64,000 bases of DNA from Brumimicrobium sp. (GTDB lineage Bacteria > Bacteroidota > Bacteroidia > Flavobacteriales_D > Crocinitomicaceae): contig JAMLGZ010000001.1 of assembly GCA_023957385.1 (NCBI GenBank), forward strand, positions 1,660,923 through 1,724,922, read 5' to 3'. The notes under the pieces are model-generated. The model was given only the letters and a program-made list of their open reading frames with translations, was not told where the DNA came from and ran no database searches. Positions 30,449 through 39,830 of this stretch are shown in pieces (within the stretch, counting starts at the first letter, position 1; each line of letters opens with the position of its first letter). Position numbers and translations under genes: made by a program.

Positions 30449-32227
30449 ATGAAGAAAGGAAAGCAAATAATCATCAATCAAATAAGCTATCAACTTATCG
30501 AAACAATTGGTAACGGAGGAAGTGCTACTGTCTGGAAAGCACTATTCAATGAAAAAGAATATGCGATTAAGATTATTAATTCGGGTGAAACCAACAAAAT
30601 AGAACGATTTAAAAATGAAATAGAATTCTGCAAAACCAGTAATAATGAAAATATTATCAAGATAATTGCTGATGGCAAACACAATGGTAAACCTTGTTAT
30701 GTAATGCCTCTCTACCCTCAAACATTTAGGGATTTGATAAATAAAGAAAAAAATGCTATTAAATTGATCACCCTTATTTTAGAGTTATGCAAAGCATTAA
30801 AATACATTCACGGAAAGGATGTTTTTCACCGTGATATCAAACCAGAAAATATCTTAATTAACGGGGATAGTTTAGTATTAGCTGACTTTGGCATCGCCCA
30901 TTTTAAAGATTTTAAACTTACTAAAAAAGCAGATTTACTTGCGAATCGAGATTATGCATCACCAGAACAAAGAGAAAAAGGTAGAGCCGATAGAATAGAA
31001 AAGCATGCTGATATATTTGCACTAGGACTAATAATCAATGAATGCTTCACAAAGCAAAACCCTTCGGGTTCTGATTTTAAACTTATTGCTGATAGTCATC
31101 CATTATATGCCAGTCTTGATGATTTAGTAGCTAATATGATACGACAAAATCCCATTGATAGACCAAATATTTATACAGTTATTACAGAAATAAAATACAT
31201 CCACAATAAAATCAAGAAAAATATAGAAGATATTGCAAACAATCTTAAAGAGCGAACTCAATTCCCAAAAATGAAAGAATCGGTATTAAAAACCGTTATA
31301 CAAAGAGCAAGTGAAGATATTCTTTTTGGCAAAATGTTATTTACATCAAAATCTGTAGAAGAACTGAGTAAATACAATCATAATTGGCACATGAAAATTG
31401 GCTACATGGTAGATGATTTTTTATTCAATCTATATATGCAGGAAAAAATTCACGCTTTGTGTAAAGCAAAGTTTGAATATGAAAGTAGGCGTCATGGAAG
31501 AAAAAGTTGGTATGAATCTCTTGATCTAGAAAATGATAGTAACCATAAAATCCTTTATGAGCAAATAAACGATATACTTTTGAGGTATGCTTTGAAAGAA
31601 AAAGGGGAGTCTCTTTTTGATTTATCAGGTCAAATTTTGAAATACTTTTCTTCGTGTGCTGATTATCATTGTCAAGAAATTTTAGGAAGCATAAAACAAG
31701 AAGAAAAATTTGCACAAGAATACCTTAAAGATACACCGATAATTGCAATTGTACAAACTTTAAAAGATGGTATAATTCATAACATAGAGTCTTTATTAAA
31801 AGGGATTGATGGATTAGGAGGGCAATATGACTTTGACTTTATAAAGCATATTTCAATAAATCCAGAACGTATAATGAGCTATCATTACAATGAAGATGAT
31901 AGCAATTTAATTGATGGTCATTATCAAAAACAAGAAATTCAAATACAAAAGATACTAACTAATTTCCAAAAAGAATGGAAAATCACTTATAATCGGATAA
32001 ATGAAGAAAAGTTTTCTATAAAATTCGAGACATATAATCAATTTGAAAAGTTTAGAAAATTTGCGTTTGAACTGTCTAAACCTCATTATGTTTTTGAGGG
32101 AGATGTGATAGGTATTTTTAGGAAACCAAATTATGTTGGTGATATGGTAGAGTTAAAGTTAGGAACGGCATTTGAAATTTCTAATACTGTTGCAAAAATT
32201 ATTGGTCAACGAAAAATATACGAGTAA
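30449..32227 (+). CDS. Serine/threonine protein kinase with unknown C-terminal region
   Basis: The first 260 of 592 residues form a Hanks-type kinase: glycine loop GNGGSATVWK, ATP Lys in YAIKII, catalytic loop HRDIKPEN, DFG and the SPEQ substrate segment, all intact. The C-terminal 330 residues match no domain I know and lack membrane helices, unlike PknB-type receptors. A kinase in a restriction-like operon recalls abortive-infection kinases (Stk2, PglW), but a link to the two upstream genes is only by position (157-bp gap, same cassette). Confidence 0.85.
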   Translation: MKKGKQIIINQISYQLIETIGNGGSATVWKALFNEKEYAIKIINSGETNKIERFKNEIEFCKTSNNENIIKIIADGKHNGKPCYVMPLYPQTFRDLINKEKNAIKLITLILELCKALKYIHGKDVFHRDIKPENILINGDSLVLADFGIAHFKDFKLTKKADLLANRDYASPEQREKGRADRIEKHADIFALGLIINECFTKQNPSGSDFKLIADSHPLYASLDDLVANMIRQNPIDRPNIYTVITEIKYIHNKIKKNIEDIANNLKERTQFPKMKESVLKTVIQRASEDILFGKMLFTSKSVEELSKYNHNWHMKIGYMVDDFLFNLYMQEKIHALCKAKFEYESRRHGRKSWYESLDLENDSNHKILYEQINDILLRYALKEKGESLFDLSGQILKYFSSCADYHCQEILGSIKQEEKFAQEYLKDTPIIAIVQTLKDGIIHNIESLLKGIDGLGGQYDFDFIKHISINPERIMSYHYNEDDSNLIDGHYQKQEIQIQKILTNFQKEWKITYNRINEEKFSIKFETYNQFEKFRKFAFELSKPHYVFEGDVIGIFRKPNYVGDMVELKLGTAFEISNTVAKIIGQRKIYE

Positions 32228-32248
32228 TAAAGTATATCAAAGCCCAGA

Positions 32249-32382
32249 CTGCCAACAAACGGCTTGCCAAAAGCGGCAATAACTGCTTCGATTTAAATAT
32301 TTATGTTAAATTTGTAGCTCTTGCTTCGGGCTAAAATTTTACGTTTAAAATGCCGCCTTCGGCAAGCCGTAAACCGTTGAAC
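32249..32382 (+). repeat. attC5
   Basis: R'' CTGCCAAC (32249) is the reverse complement of the C5 start GTTGGCAG at 27873. Same sub-type as attC2. R' reads GTTGAAC at 32376 because cassette C6 (transposase copy 1) follows; GTTGAAC fits GTTRRRY exactly. Confidence 0.92.
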
Positions 32383-32453
32383 TAAACCGACCAAGTCGGT
32401 AATTCCCAAAACATTCCATAACTTTTAGATTTCATTTTAAAAATCAAAAAGTT

Positions 32454-33305
32454 ATGGAGAATAAATTTTCCCCAGCCATAGCGCTGTTAAAACGAGAAAT
32501 GGAGATTCGCAATTACAGCGATTGCTCTGTGAGAAGCTACTGTGAGACTATGCAGGTCTTCGAGTCGTATGCAAACAAGACCTTGGATAAACTGACCAGC
32601 GAGGATTTGAAACAATACTTGCATCATTTAGTAAAGTCAAAAAAAGTTTCACCATCTTATATCAATCAAAAGATTAGTGCGTTTAAAATCTACACCGAAG
32701 ATGTGTTAAAAAAAGAATGGGAACCCATTGCAATAAAACGTCCTAGATTGCCGCGAGAACTACCCGAAATTATTTCCTTGGAAGAAGTTAAATTGATGAT
32801 TGAGCGTACTCAAAACATCAAACATCGGGTGATGATTATGACCATGTACACGGCAGGATTGCGCAAAATGGAATTATTGCAGTTAAAACCGAAGGACATT
32901 GACTCAGAAAACGGTTTTATTATCGTGCGTCAAGGTAAAGGAAAGAAAGACCGAAGAACGATTCTTTCAAAGCAAACCCTAGAGGAATTACGCTATTATT
33001 ACAAGTGTTTTAGACCAAAAGTTTACTTGTTTGAACCAAATGGGCATCCAGGGAAGAAGATGAGTGTCCGAACTTTTGATAAAGTAATTCATGATGCTGC
33101 ACAAAGAGCGGGCATCAAAAGAAGAGTAACCCCTCATTTGCTACGACATAGTTTTGCTACCCATCTCTTGGACAAAGGAATTAACCTAAAGATTATTCAA
33201 TCTTTTATGGGGCATAGTTCTATCCGAACTACTTCGATTTACCTGCATCTTTCAAATGCTAGCTTAAAAAACATTGTCTCACCTTTTGATGATCTTCGCT
33301 TATGA
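32454..33305 (+). CDS. XerD-like tyrosine recombinase of the repeated cassette, copy 1
   Basis: The 283-residue tyrosine recombinase has a SAM-like N-terminal domain (about 10-95) and the catalytic residues Arg (AGLRKMELL), His-x-x-Arg (HLLRHSFATH), His (MGHSS) and Tyr (SIYLHL). It ends SPFDDLRL, close to the end of the integron integrase at 20136, to which it is related in its C-terminal half, but it lacks that protein's extra N-terminal domain and also lacks the IntI insert. Its stop overlaps the transposase start by 4 bp. Tyrosine recombinase genes accompany many IS91-family transposases. Confidence 0.88.
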   Translation: MENKFSPAIALLKREMEIRNYSDCSVRSYCETMQVFESYANKTLDKLTSEDLKQYLHHLVKSKKVSPSYINQKISAFKIYTEDVLKKEWEPIAIKRPRLPRELPEIISLEEVKLMIERTQNIKHRVMIMTMYTAGLRKMELLQLKPKDIDSENGFIIVRQGKGKKDRRTILSKQTLEELRYYYKCFRPKVYLFEPNGHPGKKMSVRTFDKVIHDAAQRAGIKRRVTPHLLRHSFATHLLDKGINLKIIQSFMGHSSIRTTSIYLHLSNASLKNIVSPFDDLRL

Positions 33306-34462
33306 AAACAAAGCAAAATAAACGACAAAAAGTAGAGTTGTCCGATATTTTTAGTGAAGTACTCAACAAAGGACTGAATCTGAATGACTTGCATCCTTTT
33401 CAAGAAAAAGCATTTCAGGCTATTTTAGCTTGTCGAACAGTAAAACTAGGAGGACATGTTGCAGAGTGCAATCACTGTCATCATTACAGAAACGCCTACA
33501 ACTCATGTAGAGACAGACATTGCCCGAAGTGTCAAATGACACGAAAAATACAGTGGGTGGATAAACTGAAAAGCAATTTACCAGAAGTGAAGCATTTTCA
33601 TTTGGTTTTTACCATTCCAGAATCACTCAACAAGTTGTTTTACATCAATCAGCGCATTGCTTATGATAGTTTGTTTAAGGCTGCCAGTCAAGCACTTATG
33701 CAATGCGGAGAAAACAACGAGTATCTTGGTGCTAAAATGGGAGGCGTAGCAGTGCTACACACCTGGGGACAAACTATGTCCTACCACCCACACATTCACA
33801 TGATTGTTCCCTCGGGAGGTTTAACAGAAGACGGCTTTGAATGGGTGCCATCCCATAAAAAGTTCTTTCTGCCAGTGAAAGTTTTAAGTGCTATTTTTCG
33901 AGGACTATTGATGAAAACGTTAGAAAAAGAGTATGCTATCGGCAAATTAAAGCTGCCGGATGATATTCAAAATTTTAAGCAAATTAAAGATACTTGTTAT
34001 CAGAAAAAGTGGGTTGTTTACAGTGAAAAACCTTTTACTACTCCTGATAACATCATCAAATATCTTGGCAATTACACACATCGAGTTGCGATTTCCAATC
34101 AACGAATTATCAGTCATAAAAATGGGAAAGTCACTTTTTATTACAAAAACTACAAGAAAGCAGGACTTAAAAGTGTAATGACATTGGATGAATCAGAATT
34201 TGTCCGACGATTTTTACAGCACATTCTGCCTTCAGGTCTTTGCAAGGTAAGGTACATTGGTTTTTTAGCTTTGCGACATCTAAAAGAAAACGTAGAGTTA
34301 TGTGCCACCATAAACAAAAGTGAACGTTTCTTTCCGAAGTATGAAGGCTTAAATGCCTATGAGGTATATCGAGAAATCAAACAGCAAGATCCTTTGCTAT
34401 GCCCGAAGTGTAAGAAGGGGCACATGGTCATTCGAAAGCCGATAGAAAGGGCGCCTTCGTGA
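33302..34462 (+). CDS. IS91-family HUH transposase, copy 1
   Basis: The 386-residue rolling-circle transposase has an N-terminal zinc-binding part (CNHCHHYRNAYNSCRDRHCPKCQ region, about 55-80), the HUH metal motif in HPHIHM near 163 and the conserved YLGNYTHRVAISN near 255 holding the catalytic Tyr. A C-terminal CPKCKKGHM zinc knuckle follows. The protein is complete and identical in the three copies, so the element is probably active or recently spread. Confidence 0.93.
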   Translation: MKTKQNKRQKVELSDIFSEVLNKGLNLNDLHPFQEKAFQAILACRTVKLGGHVAECNHCHHYRNAYNSCRDRHCPKCQMTRKIQWVDKLKSNLPEVKHFHLVFTIPESLNKLFYINQRIAYDSLFKAASQALMQCGENNEYLGAKMGGVAVLHTWGQTMSYHPHIHMIVPSGGLTEDGFEWVPSHKKFFLPVKVLSAIFRGLLMKTLEKEYAIGKLKLPDDIQNFKQIKDTCYQKKWVVYSEKPFTTPDNIIKYLGNYTHRVAISNQRIISHKNGKVTFYYKNYKKAGLKSVMTLDESEFVRRFLQHILPSGLCKVRYIGFLALRHLKENVELCATINKSERFFPKYEGLNAYEVYREIKQQDPLLCPKCKKGHMVIRKPIERAPS

Positions 34463-34713
34463 CAGTATATTTAGTGAAACGCTCTTTGACTCAAGATAGT
34501 TTTTTTTTTAAAACGGGACAAAACCGTAACGGGATAGGTATGTCTTATCGGTAACATATTGTAAAAATAAACGATATGAATGAATGGGGTTTATTCTTTT
34601 CAGAGCCCAAAAAAGCAATTAAAAACGCTTTTTCATCATCGAAATATTATTCGAGAGAATACCATGCCCATAGCTCCTAAAACCATCTCAAGCTCAATTA
34701 TTACTCAGGCTTC
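34463..34713 (+). other. 3' noncoding part of the repeated cassette
   Basis: The 250 bp between the transposase stop and attC6. Contains a T9 run and the G-C rich stretch CGGGACAAAACCGTAACGGG. Only a 79-codon ORF with no likely product crosses it. The same stretch is present at 38101-38351 and 52072-52322. Confidence 0.5.
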
Positions 34714-34856
34714 GTTCAACTTCATTGTATCATCAATTTTCTTTATTTTAGCTTTATTGGCTTCATTTTCAAAAAAATGGGGATGGGTATTTTTTGTTCC
34801 TGATTTTATGTATATTTGAAAGAAAAATAACGATACAATCGTATAGAGTTAGTGGC
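34714..34856 (+). repeat. attC6 (end of transposase cassette copy 1)
   Basis: R'' GTTCAAC (34714) is the reverse complement of the cassette start GTTGAAC at 32376. L'' ATTGTATC (34724) and L' GATACAAT (34832) pair. R' GTTAGTGGC at 34848 belongs to C7. The inner sequence differs from the other attC sites. Confidence 0.78.
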
Positions 34857-34877
34857 AACTTGAAAAAACGAAATTCG

Positions 34878-35891
34878 ATGAGATTATTATTCACATTTTT
34901 AATTCTAATTTTTTGTACTTATGCAATTGCACAGAACAAAATAAAAGAATTTGAACATTACAATATTTCAGATAAAAAAGACAATATAGATTTCATTGTT
35001 CTTAGAAAAAATAAAAATATTAAAAAACCAACCTTACTGTTTTGTCAAGGCTCTCAACCTGTCCCTTTGTTTTTGAAAGACAATAATGACACAATTAATC
35101 TGCAATTATCTAACTTCGATTTAGAATATATTAGCGAGGAATATAATTTAGTTGTTGTTTCTCGACCTTTTACGCCAATAATAGTGGATACTTCAGAAAT
35201 AAATTCAGTGTATAATTATGTTACAGATAAATATAATAATCCTAACTCTTATGATACTTCTTATTTAAAAAGTGATACTAAAGAAATCACTAGTAGAAGA
35301 GTAAATAAGGTTTGGGATTTTCTTAAAAAACAAAAATGGGTGGATAAAAGTGAATTTATAATTGCTGGTCATTCCCAAGGTTCAAGAGAAGCCGTAGAAA
35401 TTGCATCTAACAACAAAGATGTTACTAAAATAGGTTTGTTTAGTTATAGCCCAGACGGAAGGTATCAGGAAACTATAAAACGAAATAGACAAAGAGCAGA
35501 AGCTGGAAAAATTTCTTGGGAAGAAGCTGACTCGCTAAATTTAAATTGGTTAGAATATTACAAGAGCACTTTGGTCGATTACGATAAATTAGACAGATTA
35601 TATTCTTATAGTTGGAAATCATTTAATGAACCTAGTCTTCCAAAATTACTAAAATTGAAAATCCCAATTTATATTGCATATGGTTCGAATGATATTGGCT
35701 CAATAAACTGTGATTTATTGCCCTTTCATTTTGCCGAAAAAAACAAAGATAATTTGACCATTAAAAGATACGGAGGATTAGAACATAACTTTTTTGAAAT
35801 AAACGAAAACAAAGAACCAGTTTATGACAAGCCACATTGGATAGAAGTTATGAATAAATTTATTGATTGGTCTAGAAAGAGCAGCCACTAA
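34878..35891 (+). CDS. Secreted alpha/beta hydrolase (C7)
   Basis: Start 34878 gives a signal peptide (MRLLFTFLILIFCTYAIAQ); the longer frame to the left crosses the attC. The 337-residue product shows an alpha/beta hydrolase pattern: CQGSQPVPLF near 60, the elbow GHSQGS near 170, a likely acid in YGSNDIGS near 275 and His in GLEHNFFE near 310. It may be an esterase or peptidase; substrate unknown. Single gene of cassette C7. Confidence 0.75.
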   Translation: MRLLFTFLILIFCTYAIAQNKIKEFEHYNISDKKDNIDFIVLRKNKNIKKPTLLFCQGSQPVPLFLKDNNDTINLQLSNFDLEYISEEYNLVVVSRPFTPIIVDTSEINSVYNYVTDKYNNPNSYDTSYLKSDTKEITSRRVNKVWDFLKKQKWVDKSEFIIAGHSQGSREAVEIASNNKDVTKIGLFSYSPDGRYQETIKRNRQRAEAGKISWEEADSLNLNWLEYYKSTLVDYDKLDRLYSYSWKSFNEPSLPKLLKLKIPIYIAYGSNDIGSINCDLLPFHFAEKNKDNLTIKRYGGLEHNFFEINENKEPVYDKPHWIEVMNKFIDWSRKSSH

Positions 35892-36020
35892 CACTCGGTT
35901 CGGTCGTCAGCCGGGTTAATCGCTTCGTTTTAACATTTTTCGTAAGAAAAAAATTATTAACTTCGTGTCTAAGATTATTGTAAAAATCCGCCCGAACGCC
36001 GAGCCGAGGAAACGTTGAAC
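35884..36020 (+). repeat. attC7
   Basis: R'' GCCACTAAC (35884) is the reverse complement of the C7 start GTTAGTGGC at 34848, on the far side of transposase copy 1. Arms CGGTTCGG and CCGAGCCG pair with one G-T. It overlaps the end of the hydrolase gene. R' GTTGAAC at 36014 starts copy 2. Confidence 0.92.
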
Positions 36021-36091
36021 TAAACCGACCAAGTCGGTAATTCCCAAAACATTCCATAACTTTTAGATTTCATTTTAAAAATCAAAAAGTT

Positions 36092-36943
36092 ATGGAGAAT
36101 AAATTTTCCCCAGCCATAGCGCTGTTAAAACGAGAAATGGAGATTCGCAATTACAGCGATTGCTCTGTGAGAAGCTACTGTGAGACGATGCAGGTCTTCG
36201 AGTCGTATGCAAACAAGACCTTGGATAAACTGACCAGCGAGGATTTGAAACAATACTTGCATCATTTAGTAAAGTCAAAAAAAGTTTCGCCATCTTATAT
36301 CAATCAAAAGATTAGTGCGTTTAAAATCTACACCGAAGATGTATTAAAAAAAGAATGGGAACCCATTGCAATAAAACGTCCTAGATTGCCGCGAGAACTA
36401 CCCGAAATTATTTCCTTGGAAGAAGTTAAATTGATGATTGAGCGTACTCAAAACATCAAACATCGGGTGATGATTATGACCATGTACACGGCAGGATTGC
36501 GCAAAATGGAATTATTGCAGTTAAAACCGAAGGACATTGACTCAGAAAACGGTTTTATTATCGTGCGTCAAGGTAAAGGAAAGAAAGACCGAAGAACGAT
36601 TCTTTCAAAGCAAACCCTAGAGGAATTACGCTATTATTACAAGTGTTTTAGACCAAAAGTTTACTTGTTTGAACCAAATGGGCATCCAGGGAAGAAGATG
36701 AGTGTCCGAACTTTTGATAAAGTAATTCATGATGCTGCACAAAGAGCGGGCATCAAAAGAAGAGTAACCCCTCATTTGCTACGACATAGTTTTGCTACCC
36801 ATCTCTTGGACAAAGGAATTAACCTAAAGATTATTCAATCTTTTATGGGGCATAGTTCTATCCGAACTACTTCGATTTACCTGCATCTTTCAAATGCTAG
36901 CTTAAAAAACATTGTCTCACCTTTTGATGATCTTCGCTTATGA
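36092..36943 (+). CDS. XerD-like tyrosine recombinase, copy 2
   Basis: Protein identical to the copy at 32454-33305 (283 residues, same catalytic set), although the gene differs at a few silent bases, showing selection or recent origin. Its stop overlaps the transposase start by 4 bp, as in copy 1. Confidence 0.88.
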   Translation: MENKFSPAIALLKREMEIRNYSDCSVRSYCETMQVFESYANKTLDKLTSEDLKQYLHHLVKSKKVSPSYINQKISAFKIYTEDVLKKEWEPIAIKRPRLPRELPEIISLEEVKLMIERTQNIKHRVMIMTMYTAGLRKMELLQLKPKDIDSENGFIIVRQGKGKKDRRTILSKQTLEELRYYYKCFRPKVYLFEPNGHPGKKMSVRTFDKVIHDAAQRAGIKRRVTPHLLRHSFATHLLDKGINLKIIQSFMGHSSIRTTSIYLHLSNASLKNIVSPFDDLRL

Positions 36944-38100
36944 AAACAAAGCAAAATAAACGACAAAAAGTAGAGTTGTCCGATATTTTTAGTGAAGTAC
37001 TCAACAAAGGACTGAATCTGAATGACTTGCATCCTTTTCAAGAAAAAGCATTTCAGGCTATTTTAGCTTGTCGAACAGTAAAACTAGGAGGACATGTTGC
37101 AGAGTGCAATCACTGTCATCATTACAGAAACGCCTACAACTCATGTAGAGACAGACATTGCCCGAAGTGTCAAATGACACGAAAAATACAGTGGGTGGAT
37201 AAACTGAAAAGCAATTTACCAGAAGTGAAGCATTTTCATTTGGTTTTTACCATTCCAGAATCACTCAACAAGTTGTTTTACATCAATCAGCGCATTGCTT
37301 ATGATAGTTTGTTTAAGGCTGCCAGTCAAGCACTTATGCAATGCGGAGAAAACAACGAGTATCTTGGTGCTAAAATGGGAGGCGTAGCAGTGCTACACAC
37401 CTGGGGACAAACTATGTCCTACCACCCACACATTCACATGATTGTTCCCTCGGGAGGTTTAACAGAAGACGGCTTTGAATGGGTGCCATCCCATAAAAAG
37501 TTCTTTCTGCCAGTGAAAGTTTTAAGTGCTATTTTTCGAGGACTATTGATGAAAACGTTAGAAAAAGAGTATGCTATCGGCAAATTAAAGCTGCCGGATG
37601 ATATTCAAAATTTTAAGCAAATTAAAGATACTTGTTATCAGAAAAAGTGGGTTGTTTACAGTGAAAAACCTTTTACTACTCCTGATAACATCATCAAATA
37701 TCTTGGCAATTACACACATCGAGTTGCGATTTCCAATCAACGAATTATCAGTCATAAAAATGGGAAAGTCACTTTTTATTACAAAAACTACAAGAAAGCA
37801 GGACTTAAAAGTGTAATGACATTGGATGAATCAGAATTTGTCCGACGATTTTTACAGCACATTCTGCCTTCAGGTCTTTGCAAGGTAAGGTACATTGGTT
37901 TTTTAGCTTTGCGACATCTAAAAGAAAACGTAGAGTTATGTGCCACCATAAACAAAAGTGAACGTTTCTTTCCGAAGTATGAAGGCTTAAATGCCTATGA
38001 GGTATATCGAGAAATCAAACAGCAAGATCCTTTGCTATGCCCGAAGTGTAAGAAGGGGCACATGGTCATTCGAAAGCCGATAGAAAGGGCGCCTTCGTGA
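36940..38100 (+). CDS. IS91-family HUH transposase, copy 2
   Basis: 386 residues, identical to the product of 33302-34462: zinc-binding N terminus, HPHIHM metal motif, YLGNYTHR catalytic Tyr region. Intact. Confidence 0.93.
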   Translation: MKTKQNKRQKVELSDIFSEVLNKGLNLNDLHPFQEKAFQAILACRTVKLGGHVAECNHCHHYRNAYNSCRDRHCPKCQMTRKIQWVDKLKSNLPEVKHFHLVFTIPESLNKLFYINQRIAYDSLFKAASQALMQCGENNEYLGAKMGGVAVLHTWGQTMSYHPHIHMIVPSGGLTEDGFEWVPSHKKFFLPVKVLSAIFRGLLMKTLEKEYAIGKLKLPDDIQNFKQIKDTCYQKKWVVYSEKPFTTPDNIIKYLGNYTHRVAISNQRIISHKNGKVTFYYKNYKKAGLKSVMTLDESEFVRRFLQHILPSGLCKVRYIGFLALRHLKENVELCATINKSERFFPKYEGLNAYEVYREIKQQDPLLCPKCKKGHMVIRKPIERAPS

Positions 38101-38351
38101 CAGTATATTTAGTGAAACGCTCTTTGACTCAAGATAGTTTTTTTTTTAAAACGGGACAAAACCGTAACGGGATAGGTATGTCTTATCGGTAACATATTGT
38201 AAAAATAAACGATATGAATGAATGGGGTTTATTCTTTTCAGAGCCCAAAAAAGCAATTAAAAACGCTTTTTCATCATCGAAATATTATTCGAGAGAATAC
38301 CATGCCCATAGCTCCTAAAACCATCTCAAGCTCAATTATTACTCAGGCTTC

Positions 38352-38494
38352 GTTCAACTTCATTGTATCATCAATTTTCTTTATTTTAGCTTTATTGGCT
38401 TCATTTTCAAAAAAATGGGGATGGGTATTTTTTGTTCCTGATTTTATGTATATTTGAAAGAAAAATAACGATACAATCGTATAGAGTTATAGGA
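38352..38494 (+). repeat. attC8 (end of transposase cassette copy 2)
   Basis: Same as attC6: R'' GTTCAAC (38352), L'' ATTGTATC, L' GATACAAT. R' GTTATAGGA at 38486 belongs to C9. Confidence 0.78.
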
Positions 38495-38641
38495 AACTCT
38501 GAATAAACACTAATAACTAATAATACAATATTTTCAACATAGATTTAATAAAAACAAACTTGTTTTTTTATTTTTTTGGTTAAATGAAAAAAACAATGTA
38601 AATTAGCTATGTATTTTATTGTTTAATTTAATTTTTTTATT

Positions 38642-39820
38642 ATGGAAGCAACAAATTCTAAAATTAATTTATCCTTTATGGATGAGAATATGAATCCATT
38701 TATAACAAAAAGAGTGGTTATTTCTAATGGTGATACAATTCTAGAATATAGGAATGTAAATAAGATTATAGCTGAAATTCCTTCTAATTCAAGTATAAGA
38801 GTTGTTTGGACATCAGGCGGTTATGACACTATGGAGCAAATTCCTTTAAACTTAGAACCAAATAAGAAATATGATTTTATATTTCACTGCTTGGATCGTT
38901 CAAAAGTAGTTGAGCAGACAACTCCTTACATTATTTTTGAGGAAAAAGATGCAGAAGCGAAATTAAAGTGGAAATGGGATGCGGAAAACAAACATTTGAC
39001 AGGGAATATTGACGCTAAGGAAGGAAAAATAGTTGACATTGGAGTATGGGTTGACATTAATTTGACCAATAGACCAAATTCAGCAACAATAAGTTCTACC
39101 ACTACAGCCGCTTCATTGGATTGGTCTATATGTTTTCCCCCAAATGTTAACTTAACAGGAAGCTTTGGTAGTTCCAGTAGTTTGTATCCAGGCAAGTTTG
39201 ATTATAAATTTGAGCAAATTAATGACTCTCTGCAATTAGCAGGTATTAGAAAAGCAAATTATAAAGAGCATATAATTGACACTTTCAACAAGGAGCCGTT
39301 TCAATCTGAGTTAAGAGCTATCAATGGTGATTTAATTCAATCAAATTATTATTGGCCTCAATACGCAATAAAAGAAGGGCTTTATCATATTAAGCCAGCT
39401 AATTTGCCTGATGATTTTATTCCTCTTTCTCTACCGCTTAAAGTAGAGCTAGATAAAGTTAGTCTATACGAGTACTACCCACCAAATGTTAATGATATTC
39501 AGGCTTATCAATTTTCAATTCTCGCTGAATATTATCACACTCGGGCAACAGTTTTTTCAATTATTCATAATCAAGAAAATAAAATAATTGAAGCTTTTAC
39601 ATCCCCAACAGGTGATCAGCAATACTCAAATGGATATTTTGGAGTATTTACATTGCCAGCAAATAAAAAATTAGAAGTTCTGTCATATGTTGATCCTGAT
39701 GGAAACAAACATAATCTTTCTGAAGATATTGACTACATAGTAGAAACAAAAAATAACTTAAATTTTATTAGTGTTCGTATTCCAATTGATTCGGTTACAG
39801 TTTGTCTTCAATATAACTAA
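38642..39820 (+). CDS. C9 protein of unknown function (first gene)
   Basis: A 392-residue protein with no signal peptide, mostly beta-rich and acidic, with Tyr/Pro-rich parts (YEYYPPNVNDIQAYQF, SIRVVWTSGGYDTMEQIPLN). No motif or family recognised; the repeated beta pattern might be Ig-like or carbohydrate-binding folds. It follows a 150-bp AT-rich leader in C9. Its relation to the membrane protein 79 bp downstream is unknown. Confidence 0.6.
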   Translation: MEATNSKINLSFMDENMNPFITKRVVISNGDTILEYRNVNKIIAEIPSNSSIRVVWTSGGYDTMEQIPLNLEPNKKYDFIFHCLDRSKVVEQTTPYIIFEEKDAEAKLKWKWDAENKHLTGNIDAKEGKIVDIGVWVDINLTNRPNSATISSTTTAASLDWSICFPPNVNLTGSFGSSSSLYPGKFDYKFEQINDSLQLAGIRKANYKEHIIDTFNKEPFQSELRAINGDLIQSNYYWPQYAIKEGLYHIKPANLPDDFIPLSLPLKVELDKVSLYEYYPPNVNDIQAYQFSILAEYYHTRATVFSIIHNQENKIIEAFTSPTGDQQYSNGYFGVFTLPANKKLEVLSYVDPDGNKHNLSEDIDYIVETKNNLNFISVRIPIDSVTVCLQYN

Positions 39821-39830
39821 AAATCAACCT

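Larger units (their letters stand above)
32377..34848 (+). mobile_element. IS91-family element in cassette form, copy 1 (C6)
   Basis: A 2472-bp unit placed exactly between G and TT of an attC junction. It begins TTGAACTAAACCGACC (with hairpin ACCGACC/GTCGGT) and ends CGTATAGAG. It encodes a tyrosine recombinase and an IS91-type transposase and carries attC6 at its end. Removing it would rejoin attC5 to GTTAGTGGC, the proper start of C7. Copies 2 and 3 have the same length and ends with only a few base changes. Confidence 0.88.
36015..38486 (+). mobile_element. IS91-family element in cassette form, copy 2 (C8)
   Basis: 2472 bp, same ends as copy 1, inserted at G^TT between attC7 and C9. Differs from copy 1 at a few bases, for example GAGACG for GAGACT and GTTTCG for GTTTCA within the recombinase gene, all silent. 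Confidence 0.88.

Noticed and set aside
33960..34178. A 72-codon plus-strand ORF inside the transposase gene (also 37598 and 51569)
   Set aside because: Out-of-frame shadow of the transposase.
34580..34819. A 79-codon ORF in each transposase cassette (also 38218 and 52189)
   Set aside because: It runs through the attC-like end, has no known motif and is kept only because the whole unit is copied; copy 3 already ends differently.
34794..34877. Upstream extension of the C7 hydrolase
   Set aside because: It lies in the attC of the transposase cassette and would hide the signal peptide beginning at 34878.
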